Shown here: positions 8,156 through 16,901 of the stretch, in pieces
Layout of the letters: each line of letters opens with the position of its first letter
How positions within the stretch are numbered: position 1 is the first letter of the stretch
Origin: Paracoccaceae bacterium
GTDB lineage: Bacteria > Pseudomonadota > Alphaproteobacteria > Rhodobacterales > Rhodobacteraceae
DNA length: 64,000 nucleotides
Assembly: GCA_014872875.1 (NCBI GenBank)
Contig: WKFI01000005.1
Location: forward strand, 496,001-560,000
Reading direction: 5' to 3'
Program-made: the position numbers and the translations under genes
The notes under the pieces: generated by a model
What the model saw: only the letters and a program-made list of their open reading frames with translations
Database searches by the model: none
What the model was told of the DNA's origin: nothing

Positions 8156-9610
8156 TTAAACCCCGGTTGCCGGGATGCCGGTGCGCTGCACCGGGCGGGG
8201 TTGGGTGAGCTCCTTCCAAGTGGAAAGCGCCTTGTTCACCGTGGTGTTGGCCTCACGCGATACGAACTTGCCATGACCTTCTTGCGTCTTGATCTCACCG
8301 TCGTTCACCGCGACTTGTCCACGTGTCAGAGTATATCGCGGCAAGCCCTTGACCTCATGCCCTTCAAAGACGTTGTAGTCGATTGAGCTCTGCTGGGTAG
8401 ACGCCTGAATAGTCTTGGTTTTCGCAGGATCCCACACCACCAGATCCGCATCCGCGCCAACCAGAACCGCACCCTTTTTCGGGTAACAGTTCAGGATCTT
8501 GGCGATATTGGTCGAGGTCACGGCGACAAACTCGTTCGGCGTCAGACGCCCGGTTTCCACGCCATGAGTCCACAGCATCGGCATCCGATCCTCAAGCCCA
8601 CCGGTGCCATTCGGGATCTTCGAGAAATCTCCTACGCCGTACCGTTTCTGGTCCGTAGTAAAGGCGCAATGGTCCGTCGCCACCACGCTCAGCGTGCCGC
8701 CTTGCAGGCCCGCCCACAGGCTGTCCTGATGCTTTTTGTTGCGGAAGGGCGGCGACATCACCCGGCGCGCCGCGTGGTCCCAATCGTCGTGGAAATACTC
8801 GCTCTCGTCCAAGGTCAGATGCTGGATCAGCGGCTCGCCCCAAACCCGCTTGCCCTGCATCCTTGCACGGCGGATCGCCTCATGCGCCTCTTCACAGGAA
8901 GTATGTACCACATAGAGCGGCACACCTGCCATGTCGGCAATCATGATCGCCCGATTGGTCGCCTCGCCTTCGACCTGGGACGGTCGGGAATAGGCATGCC
9001 CCTCGGGGCCGGTGTTGCCTTCGGCCAGCAGTTTGGCGGTCATCTCGGCCACCACATCGCCGTTTTCCGCATGAACCATGGCGATGCCGCCAAGCTCGGC
9101 CAATCGGTTGAAGGAAGAGAACAATTCATCATCATTCACCATCAACGCGCCCTTGTAGGCAAGGAAGTGTTTGAACGTGTTGATGCCGCGCTGTTCGATC
9201 ACCGTCTTCATGTCGTTGAACACTTGCTCGCCCCACCAGGTCACCGCCATGTGGAACGAATAATCGCAATTCGCGCGGGTCGATTTATTGTCCCATCTTT
9301 TGATCGCATCCAGCAGGCTTTCGCCTTGATTGGGCAAGCAGAAATCAACCACCATCGTCGTGCCGCCCGCAAGCCCCGCCCGAGTGCCGCTTTCGAAATC
9401 ATCGCTGGAATAAGTGCCCATGAACGGCATTTCCAGATGCACATGCGGGTCGATCCCGCCCGGCATCACGTAACAGCCAGTGGCGTCCAGTTGTTCTTCG
9501 CCCTTCAGGTCCGGGCCGATTTCCACGATGACGCCGCCTTCGACCAGAACATCGGCCTTGTACGAAAGGTCAGCCGTGACGACCGTGCCGTTCTTGATGA
9601 CTGTACTCAT
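8156..9610 (-). CDS. hydA: Dihydropyrimidinase
   Basis: A 484-residue cyclic amidohydrolase of the D-hydantoinase family. It has the metal ligands His56 and His58 (PHVHLE), the carboxylated Lys at about residue 153 (FLAYKGALM), and later His and Asp ligands in VVHTSCEEAH and VATDHCAF. It opens dihydrouracil or dihydrothymine to N-carbamoyl-beta-amino acids, step two of the reductive pathway. A strong GGGAGT site precedes ATG 9610. Genes for steps one (preTA) and three (Zn hydrolase) are adjacent, so a pyrimidine role is favoured over a generic hydantoinase. Confidence 0.93.
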   Translation of the reverse strand: MSTVIKNGTVVTADLSYKADVLVEGGVIVEIGPDLKGEEQLDATGCYVMPGGIDPHVHLEMPFMGTYSSDDFESGTRAGLAGGTTMVVDFCLPNQGESLLDAIKRWDNKSTRANCDYSFHMAVTWWGEQVFNDMKTVIEQRGINTFKHFLAYKGALMVNDDELFSSFNRLAELGGIAMVHAENGDVVAEMTAKLLAEGNTGPEGHAYSRPSQVEGEATNRAIMIADMAGVPLYVVHTSCEEAHEAIRRARMQGKRVWGEPLIQHLTLDESEYFHDDWDHAARRVMSPPFRNKKHQDSLWAGLQGGTLSVVATDHCAFTTDQKRYGVGDFSKIPNGTGGLEDRMPMLWTHGVETGRLTPNEFVAVTSTNIAKILNCYPKKGAVLVGADADLVVWDPAKTKTIQASTQQSSIDYNVFEGHEVKGLPRYTLTRGQVAVNDGEIKTQEGHGKFVSREANTTVNKALSTWKELTQPRPVQRTGIPATGV

Positions 9611-9634
9611 ATCGCTAACTCCCTGTTTCTCTTG

Positions 9635-9955
9635 TCAGACCGAGCTGAAACAGCCGATCGCTTTTCCATGCACGCCAATGTCCAGCGGCCCGAAGGCGCT
9701 TTCAACACAGAGCGAAAAATACCCCGCCAAGGGAAGATAGATGACCCGATAGTCCCCATCAGACCGGGTCACCGCCCAGCACATCTGAAACACACCTCCG
9801 CTGAACTGGACCTTCACTTCCTCTGGTTCGCACAGCGCTGCGCGAAAGGCTGTCGCAGTGGCCAGTTGCGGGCTGGTGGTGGCCGAATATTCGGCCAGCT
9901 CCGTCTCGATCAGATCCTTGATCCGGTCGGGGATCGTGAGTTCGGGTTCGATCAC
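9635..9955 (-). CDS. Uncharacterised 106-residue protein of the pyrimidine operon
   Basis: The frame uses a GTG start whose bases overlap the stop of the ureidopropionase gene (GTGA) and ends 24 bases before hydA. The protein is acidic and soluble, without signal peptide or membrane span. It has an N-terminal helical part (about residues 5-45) and a beta-rich C-terminal part (VKVQFSGGVFQMCWAV, YRVIYLPLAGYFSLCVES). No family is recognised. Coupling to both catabolic genes suggests an accessory or regulatory role in pyrimidine breakdown. Confidence 0.75.
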   Translation of the reverse strand: MIEPELTIPDRIKDLIETELAEYSATTSPQLATATAFRAALCEPEEVKVQFSGGVFQMCWAVTRSDGDYRVIYLPLAGYFSLCVESAFGPLDIGVHGKAIGCFSSV

Positions 9956-11202
9956 TCCACGATTTCCGCGGTCTCAACCACGGCGTGGAACAAAACATTC
10001 GTGCCAGCAGCGGCCCATTCCGGGCTGATCTCCTCCGCCTCATTATGGGACAGACCGTCCACACAGGGACACATCACCATGGCCGTGGGCGCCACCCGGT
10101 TGATCCAGCAGGCATCATGGCCTGCACCCGAGATGATATCGATATGAGAATAGCCCAAACGGTCGGCCGCACTGCGAACAGCGGTCACGCAGCCTTCGTC
10201 AAAGGTGACCGGATCGAACCCGCCAACCTTTTCATATGCGATTTCGACGCCCATGGCTTCGGCGATCTTGTCACCTTCGACGCGCAGGCGGTTCTCCATA
10301 TCCGTGATGACATCCAGATCAGGACTGCGGAAATCCACCGTAAACACCACTTGCCCCGGAATCACGTTCCGGGAGTTCGGGTAGACATCTATATGCCCGG
10401 CAGCACCGACAGCATGGGGAGCATGGGACCAAGCAATCTCGTCCACCGCTTCCAGAACCCGCGCCATGGCAAGGCCCGCATTGCGACGCATCGGCATGGG
10501 TGTCGATCCGGTGTGGGCGTCCTTACCCGTGATGGTCACTTGGGTCCAACTGAGCCCTTGGCCATGCGTGACGACACCGATGTCCTTTTCCTCGGCCTCC
10601 AGAATGGGTCCCTGTTCGATGTGCAGTTCAAAGAATGCATGCATCTTGCGCGCACCGACCTCTTCCTCACCACGCCAGCCGATGCGGTTGAGCTCGTCAC
10701 CAAACTTCTTGCCTTCGGCATCTTCACGATCATAAGCCCAATCCTGAGTATGGATGCCCGCAAAGACTCCGGAGGACAGCATTGCGGGGGCATAGCGGGT
10801 GCCCTCTTCATTGGTGAAATTGGTCACCACAATGGGATGTCTGGTCTTGATGCCCATATCATTGAGCGAGCGCAGGATTTCCAGCCCGCCCAGCACGCCC
10901 AACACACCGTCATACTTGCCACCCGTCGGCTGCGTATCCAGGTGCGAACCGACATAAACCGGCAGGGCATCGGGGTCGGTGCCTTCGCGACGGGCAAACA
11001 TGTTGCCCATCTGATCGAGCCCCATGGTGCACCCCGCATCTTCGCACCATTTCTGGAACAAGGCGCGGCCCTCGGCGTCTTCATCGGTCAGCGTCTGGCG
11101 GTTGTTGCCGCCCGCCACGCCCGGGCCGATCTCGGCCATTTCCATCAGGCTGTCCCACAGCCGTTCCCCATTGATCTTGAGATTCTGTCCAAGCGCAGTC
11201 AT
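9952..11202 (-). CDS. hyuC: Zn-dependent hydantoinase/carbamoylase-family amidase, probable beta-ureidopropionase
   Basis: A 416-residue M20-type amidase. Metal and substrate motifs include VGSHLDTQPTGGKYDG (His87, Asp98), NEEGTRY (about 131-137) and GAGHDA near the C-terminus. It hydrolyses N-carbamoyl-beta-alanine or -beta-aminoisobutyrate to the amino acid, CO2 and ammonia, the last step of reductive pyrimidine catabolism. ATG 11202 with an AGGA site is the chosen start; the upstream in-frame stretch is low-complexity and crosses the operator region. It is the first gene of the long leftward operon, divergent from rutR. Allantoate amidohydrolase is the main alternative, but the context argues against it. 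Confidence 0.88.
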   Translation of the reverse strand: MTALGQNLKINGERLWDSLMEMAEIGPGVAGGNNRQTLTDEDAEGRALFQKWCEDAGCTMGLDQMGNMFARREGTDPDALPVYVGSHLDTQPTGGKYDGVLGVLGGLEILRSLNDMGIKTRHPIVVTNFTNEEGTRYAPAMLSSGVFAGIHTQDWAYDREDAEGKKFGDELNRIGWRGEEEVGARKMHAFFELHIEQGPILEAEEKDIGVVTHGQGLSWTQVTITGKDAHTGSTPMPMRRNAGLAMARVLEAVDEIAWSHAPHAVGAAGHIDVYPNSRNVIPGQVVFTVDFRSPDLDVITDMENRLRVEGDKIAEAMGVEIAYEKVGGFDPVTFDEGCVTAVRSAADRLGYSHIDIISGAGHDACWINRVAPTAMVMCPCVDGLSHNEAEEISPEWAAAGTNVLFHAVVETAEIVE

Positions 11203-11335
11203 CGCTTGCTGGTCCTTCCCCGTTGTCCCGGCTGTCTTGCGCATCCGGTGTGTTGGCTTGCTGCTTTGATCTGGCAGCGTGGCTGTGGGTACGGTGTCCC
11301 ACGCCTGCGGTATCGCAGTGTTTTGAGCAGCTAGA

Positions 11336-11353
11336 TTTGACCAACTGGTCAAA
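11336..11353. promoter_or_regulatory. RutR operator (perfect palindrome)
   Basis: The sequence TTGACCA-AC-TGGTCAA at 11337-11352, extended by T and A on the two flanks, matches the published RutR consensus TTGACCANNTGGTCAA exactly. It lies between the divergent rutR and ureidopropionase starts. RutR released by uracil or thymine would control both directions, including its own gene. Confidence 0.9.
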
Positions 11354-11480
11354 CTCACGCTATCACGGGTTCGGCACCAGTCAAGAAATTGAACAGGAAA
11401 GATCTGGAAAAACCGCCCAAAACCGGGGCATACAGCCAAAATTCCGGCAGATTTCACCAGCTTTCCGCCAGAGAACCGAA

Positions 11481-12098
11481 ATGAGAGACATGCCGCAAGA
11501 CCGCAGGCCGACACGGATCCAGAAAAAGAATCGCGCCGCCATTCTGGAGGCCGCGCTTGATGTGTTTTCTACACATGGGTTTCGCGGGTCTACCGTGGAT
11601 CAAATTGCAGGCGCCGCGGGACTGAGCAAGCCCAACCTTCTGTATTACTTTCCTTCGAAAGAGGCGATTTTCACGGCCTTGCTGTCGGGGCTCTTGGATA
11701 CCTGGCTGGATCCGCTGCGCAGTCTGAATCCGGACGGCGATCCGATGGAAGAAATCCTGTCATATGTGAAGCGCAAACTTCAGATGAGCCGGGATTTCCC
11801 GCGCGAAAGTCGCCTGTTCGCCAATGAGATCGTGCAAGGCGCACCACGCATGTTTGACGCCCTGTCCACCGATCTGAAGGCGCTGGTGGATGAAAAAACC
11901 AAAGTTCTGGAAGGCTGGATGGATACGGGTCAGATCAAACGAACCCATCCGCACCACCTGTTGTTTTCGATCTGGAGCCTGACCCAGCATTATGCTGATT
12001 TCGACGTTCAGGTTCGCGTCTTGATGGGAGAGGAAGATCCGTTCGACGCCGCGCCAGAGTTTCTTGAAACACTCTATCGGCGCCTTCTGAAGCCTTAG
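11481..12098 (+). CDS. rutR: TetR-family pyrimidine regulator RutR
   Basis: A 205-residue TetR-type repressor. The HTH (STVDQIAGAAGLSKPNLLYYF, about residues 38-57, quoted in part) and the C-terminal segments LKALVDEKTKVLEGW and FSIWSLTQHYADF closely resemble Escherichia coli RutR, which binds uracil and thymine. The start at 11481 is chosen because the longer open frame upstream runs through the operator. ATG 11490 is an alternative. It sits between the two halves of the pyrimidine pathway and 127 bases after a perfect RutR box, so autoregulation is likely. Confidence 0.9.
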   Translation: MRDMPQDRRPTRIQKKNRAAILEAALDVFSTHGFRGSTVDQIAGAAGLSKPNLLYYFPSKEAIFTALLSGLLDTWLDPLRSLNPDGDPMEEILSYVKRKLQMSRDFPRESRLFANEIVQGAPRMFDALSTDLKALVDEKTKVLEGWMDTGQIKRTHPHHLLFSIWSLTQHYADFDVQVRVLMGEEDPFDAAPEFLETLYRRLLKP

Positions 12099-12194
12099 TC
12101 CTGGACTAAACCGGCTTAGCAAGGCTGAATTCAAGGGAACCCGTCTTCGAACGAACCAACCCCGATCTGTGGTTCGGACAACTCTTGGTCAGGG

Positions 12195-12217
12195 AACCCG
12201 CGAAGCGGGTTTCTTTG
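12195..12217 (+). terminator. Rho-independent terminator after rutR
   Basis: A 7-bp stem AACCCGC-GAA-GCGGGTT (12195-12211) is followed by TCTTT. It lies about 100 bases after the rutR stop and before the convergent end of preA. The remaining intergenic sequence between rutR and preA (12099-12371) shows no other feature. Confidence 0.65.
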
Positions 12218-12371
12218 GCGACGCGCTTTTCAACGGTTGAGTGGATCGGGAGGTTGAGCGCGCCTGGTCCAGGGACGCGTGGTTTTCACCTTTTCCGGAC
12301 CGCCGATCAGCTCGTCATAGCCTGTCATGACGGTCCGGTTGAGTTTCAGTTCACGATATTCGCAAAAAATC

Positions 12372-13676
12372 TCACTCCGCCGCACACGCGCCAGGATTAT
12401 TGGGATGCGTCGTCCAGTTGGCATAGTCATCCGACACGGTTTCACCCGTACGCGGATCGACAGTACCGGCCGCCATCTCCTCCATGGTGATGCAGCCTTC
12501 GACCGGGCATACATTCACGCACAGGTTGCAGGCGACGCATTCCTCATCCTTGACAGTAAAGACTCGGTCTTCGCTCATCGCGATGGCCTGGTGCGAGGTA
12601 TCTTCGCAAGCAGCAAAACACCGCCCGCAGCTGATGCACAGATCCTGATCAATCTTGGCCTTGGTGATATAGTTCAAGTCCAGATACTGCCAGTCGGTGA
12701 CATTCGGCACTGCCGTTCCGATGAAGTCAGACGTCGAACTGTAGCCCTTCTCATCCATCCATTGCGACAAACCGCTGATCATTTCCTGAACGATGCGGAA
12801 CCCATAGGTCATCGCCGCCGTGCAGACCTGAACATTGCCCGCGCCCATGGCCATGAACTCGGCCGCGTCGCGCCACGTGGTAATGCCGCCAATGGCCGAG
12901 ATCGGCAGACCGTGAGTTTCGGGATCACGGGCAATTTCCGCTACCATGTTCAAAGCGATGGGCTTCACCGCCGGGCCGCAATAGCCGCCATGGGTACCTT
13001 TGCCGCCGATGGTCGGTTGCGGCGCCATATTGTCCAGATCCACTGAAACAATGGAGTTTATCGTATTGATCAGGCTCACGGCATCTGCACCACCGGCCTT
13101 GGCCGCGCGAGCAGGATAGCGGACGTCGGTGATGTTCGGTGTCAGTTTCACGATGACCGGTTTGTCATAGTTCTCCTTGCACCAGCGGGTCACCATTTCA
13201 ATATACTCTGGCACCTGCCCCACAGCGGATCCCATACCGCGTTCGGCCATGCCGTGCGGGCAACCAAAGTTCAGCTCGATCCCGTCCGCGCCGGTTGCGG
13301 CGACCTTGGGCAGGATGTCCTTCCAGGCTTGTTCTTCACAGGGCACCATAAGAGAAACGATGATGGCGCGGTCCGGATAGTCCTTCTTGACCCGGGTAAT
13401 TTCTTCAAGGTTCACTTCCAACGGACGGTCGGTGATCAGCTCGATGTTGTTGAGCCCCAGAAGCCGGCGGTCCGCCCCCCAAATCGCGCCATAGCGGGGG
13501 CCGTTCACGTTCACCACCGGGGGACCTTCGGAGCCCAGTGTCTTCCAAACAACGCCACCCCATCCGGCCTCGAAAGCACGGCGAACATTGTATTCCTTGT
13601 CCGTTGGCGGCGCAGAAGCCAGCCAGAACGGGTTGGGAGACTTGATACCCAGAAATTCTGTCGTCAGATCAGCCAT
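12372..13676 (-). CDS. preA: NAD(P)-dependent dihydropyrimidine dehydrogenase, catalytic subunit
   Basis: A 434-residue subunit with an FMN-binding dihydroorotate-dehydrogenase-like barrel (for example SAPPTDKEYNVRRAFEAGWG, INTINSIVSVDLD, GGITTWRDAAEFM). The C-terminal 2[4Fe-4S] domain carries CISCGRC and CVACNLCVNVCP. It reduces uracil and thymine to dihydropyrimidines with electrons from PreT. ATG 13676 has AGGA eight bases upstream, better placed than ATG 13682. It is transcribed after preT with a 60-base gap. Confidence 0.93.
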   Translation of the reverse strand: MADLTTEFLGIKSPNPFWLASAPPTDKEYNVRRAFEAGWGGVVWKTLGSEGPPVVNVNGPRYGAIWGADRRLLGLNNIELITDRPLEVNLEEITRVKKDYPDRAIIVSLMVPCEEQAWKDILPKVAATGADGIELNFGCPHGMAERGMGSAVGQVPEYIEMVTRWCKENYDKPVIVKLTPNITDVRYPARAAKAGGADAVSLINTINSIVSVDLDNMAPQPTIGGKGTHGGYCGPAVKPIALNMVAEIARDPETHGLPISAIGGITTWRDAAEFMAMGAGNVQVCTAAMTYGFRIVQEMISGLSQWMDEKGYSSTSDFIGTAVPNVTDWQYLDLNYITKAKIDQDLCISCGRCFAACEDTSHQAIAMSEDRVFTVKDEECVACNLCVNVCPVEGCITMEEMAAGTVDPRTGETVSDDYANWTTHPNNPGACAAE

Positions 13677-13736
13677 TTCCATATTCCTTGCATATGGGGC
13701 GCGGGCCGCGAGGGAGGACGCGAACCCGCAGCCCTC

Positions 13737-15071
13737 TCAGCCCATCAGGCTGTCGTGGATGTCCATTGCGGCGTCGCGACCTTCCGCCACCGCCGTCACT
13801 GTCAGATCGTCGCCACCTGCTGCGCAGTCACCGCCCGCCCAGACGCCATCAACCGAAGTTCGGCCCGCGCCAGTCACTGCGATCTTGCGCCCGTCCAGCG
13901 CGAGCGCCTCCGGTGCGCCTTCCAATGTCTGGCCGATAGCCTTGAACACCTGATCCGCCACCAAGCGCACGGTTTCACCGGTGCCGGTCAATGTGCCGGT
14001 CTGGTTGGAGGTGTATTCCAGCTCGATCTCGGTTGCTGCGCCATTGCCATGCACGGCCACGGGCTGAACGTTAAACATCAGCTTCACACCTTTGGACGCG
14101 GCCAGATCCTGTTCGAACCGGCTGGCGCCCATGGCATCGCGATCGCGGCGGTAGGCGATGGTAACATTTTCAGCGCCCAGCAGTTTCGACTGCACGGCGG
14201 CATCCACAGCGGTCATGCCACCTCCGATCACCACCACGTTACGGCCAACTTCCAAGGCAGAAAGATCTTCGGCTTGACGAAGTTCCGCAATGAAGTCCAC
14301 CGCATCGCGCACGCCCTGCTTGTCTGCGCCTTCGGCACGCAGCGCATTGACGCCTGCAAGACCGATGGAGAGGAAGACCGCGTCGAATTCACTGCACAGG
14401 CTGTCTAGGCTCAGGTCTTCCCCCAATGTCCGACCGGTAACGATCTCGATCCCACCGATCTGCAGAAGCCAATCGACCTCGCGCTCGGCAAAACTGTCGA
14501 CCGATTTATATGCGGCGATACCAAATTCGTTGAGCCCGCCTGGTTTGTTGCGCCTGTCATAAACCACAACGTCATGGCCGTGCATGGCCAGACGATGCGC
14601 GCAGGACAGGCCTGCCGGCCCTGCCCCTACGACGGCCACCTTCTTGCCCGTCGCATCGGCACGAGTGAAAGGATGTACCCCCGCCGCCATCAACGTGTCG
14701 GTCGCATAGCGCTGGAGGCGACCGATCTCGACCGGTTTGCCCTCGGCCACTTCGCGTACACAGACCTCTTCACACAAGGTCTCGGTCGGACAAACCCGAG
14801 CGCACATGCCGCCTAGGATGTTCTGCTCCAGAATGGTCCGGGCCGCCGCCTCGGGATGACCCGCCTGGATTTCGCGAATGAACATCGGAATGTCGATGTC
14901 GGTCGGACAGGCCGTCATGCAGGGCGCGTCGTAACAGAAGTAGCATCGATCAGCGGCAACAGCCGCTTCGTGGGCGTCAAAGGCCGGATGAAGATCCGAA
15001 AAATTTTCAGCTATCGCGTCAGCGGACAAACGTCCCGCTTGGACGCCAGATGCCTGATGGCGTGCAGCCAT
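13737..15071 (-). CDS. preT: Dihydropyrimidine dehydrogenase, NAD(P)H/FAD electron-transfer subunit
   Basis: A 444-residue glutamate-synthase-small-subunit-like flavoprotein. The N-terminal Fe-S region has CYFCYDAPCMTACPTDID and CARVCPTETLCEEVC. The FAD Rossmann motif is VVGAGPAGLSCAHRLA and a second NAD(P)-binding motif is VVIGGGMTAVDAA. It passes electrons from NAD(P)H to PreA. It starts a two-gene unit with preA, and a RutR-like palindrome lies 53-68 bases before its start codon, so pyrimidine-responsive control is expected. Confidence 0.93.
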   Translation of the reverse strand: MAARHQASGVQAGRLSADAIAENFSDLHPAFDAHEAAVAADRCYFCYDAPCMTACPTDIDIPMFIREIQAGHPEAAARTILEQNILGGMCARVCPTETLCEEVCVREVAEGKPVEIGRLQRYATDTLMAAGVHPFTRADATGKKVAVVGAGPAGLSCAHRLAMHGHDVVVYDRRNKPGGLNEFGIAAYKSVDSFAEREVDWLLQIGGIEIVTGRTLGEDLSLDSLCSEFDAVFLSIGLAGVNALRAEGADKQGVRDAVDFIAELRQAEDLSALEVGRNVVVIGGGMTAVDAAVQSKLLGAENVTIAYRRDRDAMGASRFEQDLAASKGVKLMFNVQPVAVHGNGAATEIELEYTSNQTGTLTGTGETVRLVADQVFKAIGQTLEGAPEALALDGRKIAVTGAGRTSVDGVWAGGDCAAGGDDLTVTAVAEGRDAAMDIHDSLMG

Positions 15072-15123
15072 TGGGTGTCTCCCTGAATTATTCTTGTCCT
15101 TTCAGAGTGCCACATTCCATTTT

Positions 15124-15139
15124 TTTATCAACTGGTAAA
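15124..15139. promoter_or_regulatory. Degenerate RutR-like operator before preT
   Basis: TTTATCA-AC-TGGTAAA has the same 7-2-7 geometry and the same AC centre as the perfect box at 11337. It differs from the consensus at two positions in one half and two in the other. It lies in an AT-rich stretch suitable for a promoter, upstream of preT. Occupancy is inferred. Confidence 0.55.
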
Positions 15140-15227
15140 ATTTTTGATTTGGACAAAAAACTTCAAATGCGCGCGCGCAGGAACACACAAGATTTTGAAA
15201 AAATTCAGATTTTCAGACTGATGAAAA

Positions 15228-15866
15228 TCAGAGCATTTGCGTCAAATGACCGGATTTCACCCAGACACGGGCGCCATTTTGCCCGACACGTCCGGAAAAA
15301 ACCTGTCCGGGCGGAAGCCGCAACCAATCCCAACGCCCGAATTCCTCACCATTCTCGACAAAGGCACCATCGATCACGAAAACCTCAAGACCGCCTTCGG
15401 CCTCGATCTTGATCCGGGCCTCTGGCCCCCAGTTTTCGATCCGTACCTCTTCGTGGGCATCACTGAACAGTGGCTTCACGGGTTCTGCCCCGATCCTGGT
15501 GTTGATCTGAACATGCTGTCGATCGGCCGGGTCGAACTGATGCAGTTTCACCAGAATCGTCGCCCCTTGGGCCGCGGCCGGGGTGTGCCGCGATGTGGGC
15601 GGGTTGCGCACATATGAGCCTTCGGGAAAATCACCCAATTCGTCCTGGAACACACCGTCCAATACAAGATATTCCTCCCCGCCATCATGAGTGTGCGGCT
15701 TGAACGCGCTGCCCGGAGCGAAACGGACTATGGTTGTGGCGCGCGCGACCTCCTCCCCGATCCGGTCCAACATCTTACGTTCCACCCCGGCTGCGGGCGA
15801 TTGCACCCATGGGGTGTCCTCGAAATGGACGGCAACACGTTTGCTGAAATCGGCGTTGATCCGCAT
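15228..15866 (-). CDS. ChrR-like double-cupin protein
   Basis: A 212-residue protein with two cupin repeats. The first carries the metal-binding pattern HTHDGGEEYLVLDG and a later His in TSRHTP; the second (LEVFVIDGAFVENGEEF) lacks the histidines. This matches the cupin part of the ChrR anti-sigma family, without the N-terminal zinc anti-sigma domain. No sigma factor gene lies next to it, so an enzyme or metal-dependent sensor role is open. ATG 15866 is preceded by AGGAGAG. Confidence 0.7.
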   Translation of the reverse strand: MRINADFSKRVAVHFEDTPWVQSPAAGVERKMLDRIGEEVARATTIVRFAPGSAFKPHTHDGGEEYLVLDGVFQDELGDFPEGSYVRNPPTSRHTPAAAQGATILVKLHQFDPADRQHVQINTRIGAEPVKPLFSDAHEEVRIENWGPEARIKIEAEGGLEVFVIDGAFVENGEEFGRWDWLRLPPGQVFSGRVGQNGARVWVKSGHLTQML

Positions 15867-15977
15867 GTGGCTCTCCTCGGCTTGGTGCAAGACAATCTGG
15901 AAGCGAAACCTGCCCAAGGGAAGCAGCTTCACACAAGCGTGACCAGAAAAATCACGTGATCCGTTGCGCCGAACCGC

Positions 15978-16811
15978 TCAGAAGCGGAACACCACTCCCA
16001 GCAGCGGCCCCTTCTGCACGGTGTCATAGATAAAGCCACCATCCACGCGATCGACCGACATCCAGCGATAGCCGAACACGCCCGAGGTCGTGTCGGTGAA
16101 TTGGTAGCCAATACCGCCGAACAAATCGTACATCTCCTCAGACCCGGCACCAAAACCACCGAAATAGGCCCAACCGGACAGATAGGTGTTTTCGGCTATG
16201 CGCTTGCGCCCGCGCATCCCGATCAACGGATCGACCCAGGAATTTGACGAAGCGCCGGAAAGCACCGGCGGCGGCGCGGTCCGGAACACGGTCAGATCAT
16301 TGACCACGCGCCAATACCGCAACCCGGCCTGAGCCCACAATTCGTGATCCGGTCCCGAAGAGACCAGGTAATCACCGGTCAGGGTCACGATGGTGTTTTC
16401 CACCCTTACATCAACTTGCGAAATATTGGGGGCTTGCGACGTGTTGCTGCCGGAGAGTTTGTAGTATTGCAAATCGCCCGAGACCCCGAACCGGCCGTTG
16501 TTGGCATGCGCGACAATCATCCCCGTCATGTCCAGATTTTTCAGAATATCGCTGAACGGCAGATCAATATCGGTCGGAGGCACACCCGAGACGACCCCGA
16601 CCTGCCCAGACAGGCCCGACATCCACGCATATGGAGCGACAACCCAATTCCATCCGCTGTCCGGCACGGTATAGTCCTGTGTGGTTTCCTGGGCACCAAC
16701 ATCTGTCGGGCTCGCGCAAAGCCCGGTCAGACCCAGAACAAGCGCAGCGACAGCTTTTCCTAGTGGCCGGATCGGATTGGCGTCGGTCGTTTCATGATTT
16801 GAATTGAACAT
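15978..16811 (-). CDS. Outer-membrane beta-barrel protein, function unknown
   Basis: About 277 residues with an N-terminal export signal (ALVLGLTGLCAS...GAQE) and many alternating amphipathic strands. It ends in a terminal Phe (VVFRF), the typical C-terminal signature for outer-membrane assembly. The strand FGGIGYQFTDTTSGVFGYRW is barrel-like. The start at 16811 has AAAGG seven bases upstream; ATG 16817 is an alternative. The next gene upstream encodes a secreted protein on the same strand. No substrate can be proposed. Confidence 0.7.
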   Translation of the reverse strand: MFNSNHETTDANPIRPLGKAVAALVLGLTGLCASPTDVGAQETTQDYTVPDSGWNWVVAPYAWMSGLSGQVGVVSGVPPTDIDLPFSDILKNLDMTGMIVAHANNGRFGVSGDLQYYKLSGSNTSQAPNISQVDVRVENTIVTLTGDYLVSSGPDHELWAQAGLRYWRVVNDLTVFRTAPPPVLSGASSNSWVDPLIGMRGRKRIAENTYLSGWAYFGGFGAGSEEMYDLFGGIGYQFTDTTSGVFGYRWMSVDRVDGGFIYDTVQKGPLLGVVFRF

Positions 16812-16901
16812 ATCCATGCCTTTTCTCTTTTTGGTCCTGCAGCGCGCTCCGGGGTGCGTGGCAGCGATTATTAATGTCTCCAAACCGAAGCCCAACGCAG
16901 A

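Noticed and set aside
6318-8159. A 613-residue open frame on the plus strand opposite the pyrimidine transporter genes
   Set aside because: It is antisense to three genes with clear ABC-transporter motifs; its protein is Arg/Gln/His-rich with no domain. High-GC codon bias creates such frames.
8564-10147. A 527-residue plus-strand frame opposite dihydropyrimidinase
   Set aside because: It mirrors hydA and its neighbours, which have complete catalytic motifs, and has no ribosome site or recognisable fold.
11223-11480. An 86-residue N-terminal extension of RutR
   Set aside because: It runs through the perfect RutR operator and is not TetR-like; the normal family start is at 11481.
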